Below the pieces are notes generated by a model that saw only the letters and a program-made list of their open reading frames with translations, was not told the DNA's origin and searched no databases. From Macropodus opercularis (taxonomy: Eukaryota; Chordata; Actinopteri; Anabantiformes; Osphronemidae): a stretch of 64,000 bases of DNA. Positions 38,449 to 50,400 of this stretch are shown here, piece by piece. The stretch covers positions 14,066,501 through 14,130,500 of the forward strand of contig CM061102.1 in the NCBI GenBank assembly GCA_030770545.1, in the 5' to 3' direction. Positions within the stretch are counted from its first letter, which is position 1, and the number at the start of each line of letters is the position of its first letter. A program made the translations under genes and the position numbers.

Positions 38449-41400
38449 TCCCACTGTCGTTAACTTGCCTCACAATATACACTGGGCCTACTAACCCATT
38501 ACATTACGACAGTGTGTGTGACTGATCGAGTACTATTCACCAGCATTAGTCCTGAGGTCGGAGGTGAAGTTGAAAACATATTCACGCAAGAGGACATTGC
38601 AAAGTTTACCTCCTCTACCCGACATGTCTATAAGCACCAGGACTAAAGCAGCCAGCTCAGCGGTTCACATGCCCCCCCCCAAAAAAATACCAGACATTTC
38701 CCTGCTGGAGAAAGCTTCCCCTCCCATAAGGTAAGGTAGTAGAGGAAAGGACAGTTTGTCAAGGGTGAAGGAGGGAAAGAGAAATAAATCTGTCTAGTCA
38801 AGCCAGAAATTCCACTGGGGCATATGGAACGCCGCCTGGGCCAGTTTCTTGCTGACTGGTTGGATGTATGTTTGGAGGACAAATCACAAATAGGAAAATG
38901 GGAATGGGAAAGTATTTCCCACATTACTGCCCGCAGGACACCTAGGAGGACACCTGGAGGTTTCACACAACTGCCCCAGCCTATACATAACCCACAAAGA
39001 CATGCTATATATACCTTGTTAGAATTGGAAAGAGTTCCCTCATAAGGCAACAAGAATCCAAATTCAGAAAGAGGGCGATTCCGATATTCAGATAATATTT
39101 TTGATACTGGACATACATTCTCTAACGTTCTACACGAACATCCATATGACCATTATTATTGTAAGAAGCCTTTGAGTATGCCTTTTTATTTTTTCTCAAT
39201 GTGGCTAGAATTTAACAGATAGAAATATCTGGAAGGGATTTTTTTTTTCCATAGCCGTCCTCCAACATCAACCATGAAAAACACAGACAAAGAAAGAGGT
39301 CATTGCAGTGTGTGCCTGTGTGTCTATGTGCTCTGGCCCTTTGTTTCCCCTTTGTAGGCAGAATGAGCCTAAGCGTCATCATTCTATGGAGCAGAGACAG
39401 GTCCATTGAATTAACATGTGATTAAGAGTTTGCCATCATCTCTTTCCAGGCCATATCTCTTAGTTTGCTTCGTTCGTGGCGAGAGTTAAGCTGGGGTGAA
39501 ACCAAATGAATGTTTGGCAAAAATGCAGACTATGTGTTTGTGTGAGTGTGCAGATCCTACTATTGTCAACACTGGTCCTTGAAAAAGAACATCTTGACTG
39601 GGTGTGAGCTCTCTTCAGTGAGGTGCTGTAGCTGATAGATGACGTCCCACTGGGGGAGAGACTGCATTACCATGTAACTCTCTCTGTCCTTTATGAGTGA
39701 GGGGAGTTGAACAGACCGTGATGGGATATTGTGTTGCGATGGCCAGCTAGCAGGGTGGCCCGCATGGAAGGCAACCACTGGGGGGATGAATAAATAGGAT
39801 TATGGATAATGGGATACGACTGCTGATGTATAGAAAAGGTAAAGGCTGAGAAAAACCTCCTCCACCTTCTCCTGTCACAGCAGAGCCTGACGGAAGGAAC
39901 AGCTGAGACACATCAGCTGCAGCCAATAAACACCGAGCTGGGAAATGCGTCGGTCTTATCACACGCATGACCGAACGCATACATGCGGCGAACTCTTCTC
40001 TCAGTCACTCACACACAGGCTGGATCCTCCTCCACAGCTGTTAACCTCAAATGGACTGCTATGATTATTAGGCTGGGTATAACACCCTCCTCTGTCTTTG
40101 TCTTTCCCACACACAAAATGGTTCATATTTACTATAAATCGCAGCCATGTTTTTTGTTTTGTTAGCCGTTGCTTCTGTTTCTCTCTAATGATTCATAGAT
40201 AGCATATTTGTTTGTCGATTGTCAGCTGGTGGGTTTCTCAAACTGTGCCCCAACAAATCATACAAATGTTTGTATATATTGAGCTGATAGCCCTTTGGTA
40301 CATTTCTTCATTTCATATCGTGTCCAAGCGTTTGATGTTACGCATTAGTCATGTGACAAAAAAGAAAGCAATTCCTGATTTATCCATTTCTAAGATTAAA
40401 CCTTTCAAAAAATTTTAAAAATCTAATCTAAATGTTATTCTACACACAAGAGAAACACCATCTTCTCTGGCAGAAATTAATAAACCAGCATAACTTGATT
40501 TTAATCAATATAGTCAAACGTGTGTATGTGTGCTTGTCTGTGACGCTGTATGCAGGCACAGTTTATTTAGTTTTATGTCCGACCTTCCACTTTCTATTGC
40601 CCAAAGGAGTCTGCAGATTATACTGTGCAATAACATACAGTATGTACAATTACACAAGTCTTCCAAGGAGTTTAAATCCTGCCACATTTTGGCACTGACA
40701 GGTTTTACAGTCAGTACAAATCACAGATATAATTAGTTGCTGTAAAAAAATACAGACAATCTTAAACCATTATAAATGTTGCAGTTCATCAGTAAGAAAC
40801 GACCCAAAATTCCAGTCTCTAACTGCCACGCAAGTGCTGCTTGAAAACAGAATCCTTTATTTTGCCTACTGTGACTATGAATCATAATGTTTCCACAACA
40901 AAACCTGGCCTCACTCAAATTCTCCCTTGGCAAGTGTTTTTATTATGGAAATGTAAAATCCAGCAGAAGGCGTAGTGCCAATGTGAAGTCATGAACCCTA
41001 CCCTCCCCTCACTCCAGTCCACTGCACAGCAAGTCTGCAGGGCTTGATGCAAAGGTATAAGCATATATATACGTATATATATGAGGACAAACGATGCGCG
41101 CACACATTCCCAACATAAACAATTAATGTGATAAAACATGCTTTAAATGGCTTACACAAGCTGAAGTGCTCCCATTTGTCAATATTTACATCATAATCAG
41201 TCGGGGCAAATAAACTGAATGTGATTGATTCATTAAACAGGCAAACGTGTTCAGCTGAGGCACAATTATACTTAAAACATACTGACTGACGCCAGGAACT
41301 AAGAGAGAATAATGAATCCCTTAACAAACTAATACAATTCAGTTTTCCACTGGGGTTCTATTGACCAAGAGAAAGGCAGGCACCATGTTGAGTACACAAA

Positions 41401-44400
41401 AAAAAAAATCTATATAGAAGTAATATGAACACTGCTATGTGCCAGTATGAGCAGAAAGCATGCACAGCTGGAATAACAAAAACAGAGAAGCAACCTAGAC
41501 TTTTCTTTTATACCTGCCAATAAAATCTAGACTTTGTGGTGCAACCTGAGTTACACTAACATATAACCTGCAGGTGAAGTACATGAATGATTTTTGTGCA
41601 CTACTGTCAGCAACGTGTAACATATTTGACTGACTGCTGACCCCTGCTGGTTTCTTTACGCAGAGACACTGTACCCACACGGAACAGTCTAGATCAGAGG
41701 TTCTGATGGGTCCCGTCCTACCAGTAATGATACAATGTTAGTGTTGTATTGAACTTCACTGTTGTCCGGACAGGAGAGCCAGTATGATTATGATTATAGC
41801 TAAGTCTTCACTGTGTTTAACAGAACAATTCAATATGCATCAGCCTTCTGAATATTGACTTAATGTAATCTATAGTACATTAGATAAATAAATAAAATGT
41901 GTACCAACTATCATACTACTGTCTATAGGCACTGATTCTGTGTTGTAAAAATACAGTAGCGCTCCTGCAGCAATTTTTCATTCATATTCCACAATTGCAA
42001 CTCTAGTGCAAAGCACTTAGAGAATCTATACGCCAGAAAAAATTATACAGTCTGTATGAAATTAAGTCAGCAAAGTCTAATACTTCTGCCGTGTGACTTC
42101 ATGGCCAGATGGGCACTGACAGCAAAGGCAAGATCATCATGGATGTCTGTTTAGTTAGAATGAGGTCAAACTGCAGCCGATGGGGCCGTTCCAAAACATA
42201 TCAAAGAAATGCAAATTATTACCCCTCTCTATGATATCAACAGCTAAAAGAATTCAGCCTGATGTATATACTGAGACGTGGTATTTTCACACCAAACCAA
42301 ACACTGAAAGCAACTACAAACAATATAAGTTTTGGAAAAAAACATCCATGTTGTTTAAACACCAATTTCACCAACATTTACAGATGACACATTTCACTCC
42401 TCTCAGGTCTCAGATTGAATCCTTCAGTTTACGGGATATATGGAATTGTACTTAATAAATACAGGGTAAAATAGAAAATGAAGAGCTGTACCTGTATTGT
42501 GCCAAAGTCCACATTTTCATAGTGGAAATGAGCGCACTCTGCCAGTTTTGGGAAGTGGCCCTTGGTGAAGCAGAGTCTGAAAAAAACGAAAACATGACAC
42601 ACACTTATACACTGTTTGGTTAGCACTTGATCCTCTTGTTCTTGATGACACCTTGGAGTGTGTATGACTAATACAAGAAGGCGAGTGAAAGGAGGTGGAA
42701 CACAGAAATAGACTCAGGGAATGGAAAAGGACTGAAGCAGGAAACAGGTGAGAGAAAGACTGTTAAGAGCAACAAAATGAGATAAACGGAGGGAGTGTGA
42801 GAGGGGTAAGTGCAGACAGGCAGAGGCGTGTGCAGGTCTACTCACTTCTTGACATTCTTGACCTTCATGCTGGCCGTGCTGCTGCTGCACGAGCGCATGA
42901 GGGGCTCCGTCCGCAGCTCAGGGATCTCTGCGCTCCTTGCCTAAAAACAAAAACACAAACATCAAGCAGATGCATAGTGTAACTGTTACACAAGTGATTT
43001 AGAAAGGTGGAATAAGTATCCGGTCTCAAAGTCACAGTGTAAAGGTAGATGACTTTTTATTTATCATGTTTCATTATATTAAAAGTAGTTTGGCAGTGTT
43101 GGCCTCGGATCACAGTGTCTGAATTAGTCAATATAATTAGGACATGCTGTCTGGTTTGTTCCAGTTTATCTTTCTATCATACCATGTCTGTATTTCCCTT
43201 CTTATTTTTCTGTCTGGGATTAATCAGTTCAAGGCCTGGATAGCTGGAGATGCTCCTGAGACTCCACAGGAAGACACAACACAGACAAAATCACTCTCAC
43301 AGTTTCACACATCACATATTCGTGTGATTAATAGAGATTCTACTGGAAATACCTACACGTCAGTTTATGTTTCGATTCAACAGGAAATAGAGGTTCTGCT
43401 GCTTCAAATACATTCCCCATTGTAACTGTGTTCACATAGTTTTCCACTTTGTAAGGAAATGCAGTGAATGATGAAAGACATTTTATTTTGCTGTTGTACA
43501 CCTTGAAACTTTTTGTGTGGGCACTACCCGTTAGAGGCAAGTGAAAATATAAGAATTCTAAAACCAGGAACCAGGCCACTAAAGGCCAGCTTGTTTGAAG
43601 TTAACACTGAAGCATTAATGGTGAGAGATGCTGTAACTAAAACGATATTTCACTATATTGCAGGGTTTGGTCAAGATGTCTTGGAAGATGTCAGGAATTC
43701 ATGAATAATTAACCACTTTTCCTGCTAGTGAAACTCATCCACTTACTTCATTTATCGTAAATTAGACTGAGAATCAAATACAACTGCACTAACAAAGGCT
43801 AGAAAATCTTGGCACAAGCCTATTTGGGTGGGGTTTTTTTTAATAATCTTAAAATGGTACGAGAAGAAAACAAGTTGAAGTCAGGAATAAAGTATAAACA
43901 GTACAGAACAGAACAAAGAGCCACTGGTCAAGTGAAACAAAAGTCAAGACAAAAGTCAGGCTGGAGCAGACACAGCGTGTGACTCTACAAACAGATGGTC
44001 AGCGACAGTAAAGGTTGTGCGTTGGTACGTGTTTGTCACCTCACCAAAGGATGAGAAGCATGCATAATGCATGCTGCGCCAGGACAGTGTCTGATATCAA
44101 ATATTGAACAAATAGCACACATGCAGTATTAAAAGCCCCGCCTCTGTGATCAATATTCATTAGCCTGGCAGGATTTTTGTTTCTCATTCTCTCTGTTGCC
44201 AATCGAAGTAAGCGCTTGCGATAGGGCTCCAACCACGCGCCGACCACGGCTCGACATGTTACCATGGAGACGGCCTCATTTTCAGCATGCTGTTGATGCA
44301 ATGAGAGAGGCCCGAACCAAAGACAGGAGGAGAGGAAAGAATAAAAAAAGGAATAGGACGATTAGCTGAAATAAACACGTGACACAGGAGCCCACAGACT

Positions 44401-47400
44401 GCAGGTAGATGATTATCTACGCAAAATGATCGGAGTAAGCCAGACCTCGGGCGTCACCAGTCGCCTGCATGAATCATGAATGAGTGGTAGTGTTTCAGGA
44501 GCAACTGATGAACACACATGGTTAAAAGCAACAAACAAACCAGTGTGGTGGGTGTTATCGGTGACCATCTCGTTCCTGCAAAGGTGGTGTCGATGCAAAA
44601 CAGTGATCACAATAACTCTGTGTGCGTCTGTCTCACCATGGCACTGATGGTCTCCTCCCAGTCGGGTCTCTCTCTGGGATGGATGTGAGCCAGTTCAGGC
44701 ACGATGTCTTCCTCCTCCAGGTTACGTCCAGGCCTCAGGCCCCTGCAACACACAAAAATCATTAGATCAAAGTTATTATTGCAATCTGGGTGGGTAATAT
44801 GGTGATTGTGACTATTTTGTTGATTAATACATTTTGTGAGCATAGAACCTACACAATAACACATAAAAGATAAACTAAATATATGCAGTACCCATAGAAA
44901 TATCGCTTCAATCATTATGACACAGAGGTAAACACTGCAAACATAAATGAGAACAGGCTCCACCCTCCTGCCACCTGTTGCATACCTTCTCCAGACATTT
45001 TATATTTTCATTGTGGAGTCTCCCATATATTAATAATGCCTCCACTGATGCCTGCATATAAATACTGTATAACAGAGCTAAAATGGAGATTGACACTGTA
45101 AGAGGACCCATCGCTTGGCTAGTAACAGTGTATCTCTACAAAAGGCATAGTGAAAGCAGTTTCAAAGAGACACACTTCACACATCACAACATCACTCTCT
45201 ACAAAATAAAACGAATAGTAATATAAAGTGATGACGAAATGGACAAACTGGACAAGTTGTAGTCAAACTGTAACCATCTGAGATAAGCCTGTCACCTTTA
45301 TTCAAAGGAAACTTAGCCAAACATGAGAGTTTGAGTCGATGTGAAGTCAGGAGTATTGTTCTGCGAGTTTGACAGCTGCAGGGTCAAAAATAAAACATCT
45401 TGCATATAATGGCATGCTGGCCTTTTTAAAAACGTGTGCTGGGAGCCGACTGTCAGACATGCAGACGTACACAAGTAATGTACGCTGCTTAAAATACAGA
45501 AATACACAGCGGAGGTGACGCCATCAAGATCTCTTTGGCTAGATTTCAATTTTGGGTGGTCTTCACGCCATGTGATGACTGATACAATGGTTTGACGGCA
45601 TCATCCTGAATGCAGGAAAAATGCTCTATGTGCATAGGTTCGCTTTGCTAAAGTAGAACACAGAGAACACAGAAAGCAGTTTCAGAGGACAGCATCCAGC
45701 AAGCACTGAAACAATGTCGCTGCATTGAGATAATTGGACTTCAGGGACGTGGAGTCTGAGTCAAGATCCACAAAGCCAAAGTTTAGTTGCGAGTTATTCT
45801 CTCCACCCTCACACACCCAAACTACTCACTGACCGACTTCATATATATCATTATTATCATAGACCACAAAAACAGATAAACAAATGACCTGATCAAATCC
45901 TGTTACTTCTGACAAAAGAATTTTCCCTTAAACAAGGACTTCCCTAAAATAAACACATCTATAAAAACAACAGAACAGAATGCTCACGCTAACGTCACTA
46001 TCGATTGCTCTTACACCGTCTCATTTGACATATTCCTGCGCCATAGCCTAAACAAGGCACTCACTACGTAGTCTGACTCTCAAAGGACCTTGTTAAAAAT
46101 AGTGAGGCTGATAACTAAAATGTTGATATGGTTCCGACACATCCGAGCTGGGGAATTTAAAAGGTCATTAACAGAGAATTGATTACCAAACCATTAAAAC
46201 GAAAAGAGTAAGAGCAAAGAAAAGCACAAATGTAACAGGAAACAAACCTTCTTTAACATAAAAGATATATATCTTAACTTAAGGTTTTACATCATATCCT
46301 TATTAGGCACATCTTTGGTACCAAATGGAAAGTTTTCCATTTCATAACAACCAAATAGATACTGTATTGACCTAAAAAATCAATTTCTGGAACAAAGTCA
46401 TCTTTTATAACGATTCTCACTATTGCACATGCTGTTTGCAGATTTGTGTTGGTCTCTATTCAGAGAATGAAATATTAATTTTACATTAAAATAATACAAA
46501 GAACAATTAAAAATTTGGCTAACCCAGAGGAAGGTAGCTTGAGGAGTAAATACTGTCATTTTCTTTTGCAGATCTTGTGTTTTGTGTTTTAAGTCACTGC
46601 AATAGGTTTTGGGATTCACAAATCCCAAAACAAACAAATTATTTTCTGTCAATAAATTGCCAGCACATCTTACGTGCTCTGTCCTACACTTCCATCAAAT
46701 CTTGGCCTTACTGTACTCATTTTGTAGCTGTTCATGTCCATAGACAGACAACAGTTTGCTAAGCAATCTTCATTTTTCAGGAGCAAACACCCAAGACAGG
46801 CTTTGAGCACCACTTCCCTGAGAAGGCCTGAGAACTACTAACAGCGTGAAACACTTTCAGCTCCATGCCACCATGGATCCCTTTTCCTGTTTAGAAGAGG
46901 GGCGCACTCTGGCATTCCCAGCATTCTTTGGTGAGGAGGCATGTAAAAAGAAAGGAACCGCTCCCTCCTGCGCCGCCCCCCCCCAACCCCAACAGCAGTG
47001 AGAATACTGCTGTAATTTAATTTCCTGCATACTATGCATTTTTTACCAAAGACACTGATGGGGAGAACAACTTCCTACAAACCTTCTGTTCTGGCCTGTT
47101 GAGTAGCCCCCAAAAACTCTATATTGACCATTTAACAAACATTTCCACCGACATCTGAGTTTTGATGCATAAAATAAAAGCCCAGAAAATCTCACTGCAT
47201 TCATCCTCAGCCACCGCTTTCTTGTGTCTCTTATGCCTAATCACAGAATGTCTGACTCAACATACACCAATCCCCAAACTAAACCCATGTGGGATTTGTG
47301 CACTAATATTTCACAGTTGCCTTAGCCACTTTAGCTCAAGTATTTCTTCGTATGAACCAACATGTTTGAAGGGGGATGAGATAAGAAAAATGAGAATTTT

Positions 47401-50400
47401 AGTCACCAACGGGCAAATCACATGTCAAAGGACACGCTCGACTACAGCATTTACACTGACTACCAGACTGTTTGTTCAAAACAAGGCAAAAAAACATAAT
47501 ATTAGTACTGAAATTTACAGCTGTCAGCAAACATATTGCGTAGAGGTTATTTCTGATTTGCACTGTGTGCAAAACAGGGAATTATTATTCATCCATCCAT
47601 CCATCCATCCATCCATCCATTATCTGAACCGCTTGTCCTTGTAATGGTCAATGTAAAAAACATAGCCTCAAAGTTTCCCTTGTCGTTCTGGCCAGTTGTG
47701 TAACACTAACAACCAATAATAATGATAATAATATTAACAATAGCTATTTTAATAAAAATAACACACCTGGGTTGAGGAGATCAGAGCAAGCGTGCCCCAG
47801 AGAAGGGAGGAGCAAACACTCGCTTTAATGCGAGGACCAACCTCAAGGGTCTGAACCATACCGTGGTCCTAAGGGTCTTAAGCACAGAATCCAGAGAAAA
47901 AGATCCAGGACATCAGGCATGCAGACGTTAGGCTTGATGTGAGATGTAAGAGGATGTGGGCCTCGCTTAAAAAAACTGATGAAAAATACTAGACATATTC
48001 AGTCAATTGACTGATGAATCTACATACATGCAAAACAATCAGTATTTAAGTAAGGTTCTATAAAGTATTATTATTAATCTAACTAATAAACTCATAGATA
48101 ATTGTTCTTATTACCTGGCATTTCCCGTCATGACAGTAGTAACAGTTGTCATCTTCACACACACACACATGACAACATGTCAGGATCAATGATCAACTAG
48201 CAGGAACTGCATGCTGATCACAGGTAAACTTGCTCCTCCTGAATGAGCCCATTAAATAAATCAGCACTAAATCAGCAGTTTGCTTACTTTTGTCACATCA
48301 GCCTCGCCCAGCACAGATTGTTTATAGCTTCCTCTAATTGAGAATGTGTCTATAAGAAGATGCAAATGGCCCTGGGTCCATTTCTCTTCCAGCGCAGTGA
48401 TTTACGAAGCTGTTCAAATAAGTATGGCCCTGAATGCATCTTTAGTTTAGTCTCATTGCTGAAGGCTCACGAGTCTCAGTTGAACACTAGAGTGCGTTTA
48501 TGCAAAACCGAGAGTTGTGCATATGGCTCAAATGTATACAGTGCAGTTGGATATTAACTGGATTTATGTCAGGCCTGATGAATTTAAATTGATTAGTTAG
48601 TCCCAAGAGCAGACAGAGAATCACCTAATGATATAATGGTTCATGCATTGCAACTGTAGCTGTAAGTGACAATTATTTCAAAACTAAAAAGGAAACACAA
48701 ATACAAGGGAGACACGAATGAAACCAGCCAAATGATGGCAACAAGTGCTGCCAGTTTGGGTCTCTGTAATCAATGTTTACAGACAACTCTTAAGAGCATA
48801 GCATGCTGTCTGTACTGGACTAAACACACATGGACAAATGCCACTTTTAGAACTGCCAATAATACCCTCCAGAGAACATTATGGCACTGCTCAGATAACA
48901 GATATCCAATGTGTGGCGTCTGAAGGCTGAAGAAGTTTAGCGCCCTTATGTTGAGCTCCACGATCGTGAAATTGTGTTTACAGAATCTGCTGAGTGAATT
49001 TGTTAATGTTTAATTTTAAGATAATGTCACATTATCACAGTTAGCACAATGTCACAGAAGAGTTAATAATGATGATATGTGTTGTGGAATCTCCTCCTTG
49101 CCCTTCCCTCTTAAAAAATGTTTTGCTGGGCCCAAAAGATACACTAGTAGATACGTTTTCTTGTTTGTTTGTTTTTTTTATCCCACATGGGAGAAAGAGA
49201 AAGTGCATGAACAGTAATGAATCTAGACTATACTATCTAATACAACAGATAAGAGCATTAAAGGTTGTTTGAGGCTGGCATTTGTTGCAATAAAATGACA
49301 GGGTTGCAACCTTTTTTTAAGATCAAATTCAAGCTTGGTTTCGGGGCGATACATTCGTCACAGGCAGGGAACGGCTGTGCTGCTCTGCTGAGATCAGTGG
49401 GGAGGAGAAGGATGACGTTTCTCCAGGTTTTAGTTTCATCGGGGCCTTTTTAGTAGCACGCTGAATAACATTTCATAGCTTTCATGATCGTCATTTGAAT
49501 GACTGATGGAAAAACAGTATGAAATGCGCCACCTATTACTTTATCATTCAGTTATCTGTCAGTAGCAGACCTAACCTAAACCACTTGTTTTCCTTATTTC
49601 ATACATCACACAACATTTCTTGCAATATAACCCAAAAACAAATTGCTGAATACTACTTTATCATATAGGTCGTGTAGGAAATGACTAAAATGGCTAAAAA
49701 GAGCAGAAAGATTCACCCAGTTTAAAGTACATCCTATAGTTTAATTGAGGCCTTTGGGATGAAGAGTTGTGAAGCAGCTATAAATCTGCAGAGGTAATGT
49801 TAGTTGGAGATACAGAGCTGAGCCAGTATTTTAAGTTAATGTGACAAATTCCTTTACCTGCTCACCATATTAATAATTCTTACGTTAACTTTCTGGTTAA
49901 AACAAACACGGCCAATCATTTATATTAGGGAAGACTACAGAGAAGATTTCACACCTGTTCTATTAGTGTAAAGCATATCTGCAATGCTCCTATTTTGTAT
50001 ATAAAATAGATTATATTATTTACCCCCCCACCATAAACTTGCAAAGGGTTGAGTAAATAAGAAATGACTCATGCCCCAACTACATAATAAAAAAAAAACC
50101 CAATCTATGGTGAAATGTGTGCACGGTTCGTTTCATGCTGCAAAATAACCAGGCCTTTAAAAGCAAAAAGCAGCAATAAACAGACGGAAGAGGAGAAAAC
50201 ATGGAGGAAGACATTAGTAGGCAACGCACGGGATTTTAAGCGTATGCATGTTCTGGATCTCATCCACTGGCTAGAAGTCTCTCCAGTTGGCCAGCGGTTC
50301 AGCTCCTATCCCACTGAGGCAGTTTATCCGTCCTACATATGGCGGAGCAGACAAGACAGGGCTCCACTCTTTAGTTCTATTTAGTTCTGACATTCAGATA

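Larger units (their letters stand above)
33196..42491 (-). other. arhgap32 intron 5 (9.3 kb)
   Basis: Holds copy B of the diverged repeat, a nested inverted repeat (34126-34215), a purine-rich G/A tract (37081-37130), a (CA)17 microsatellite and generic AT-rich sequence. No exon is recognised. Open frames of up to about 136 aa lack any family motif. Confidence 0.6.

Noticed and set aside
41641..41655. Third CTCF-like site (cccctgctgg)
   Set aside because: Only a partial core match without the GGCGC side; too weak to call.
47590..47620. Tandem repeats read as a CRISPR-like array
   Set aside because: Simple four-base microsatellite with no spacers; the genome is eukaryotic.
47162..47644. 160-aa plus-strand open frame in arhgap32 intron 2
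   Set aside because: No recognisable domain; its C-terminal end is the translated ATCC repeat, and it sits in AT-rich intron sequence without promoter or splice support.
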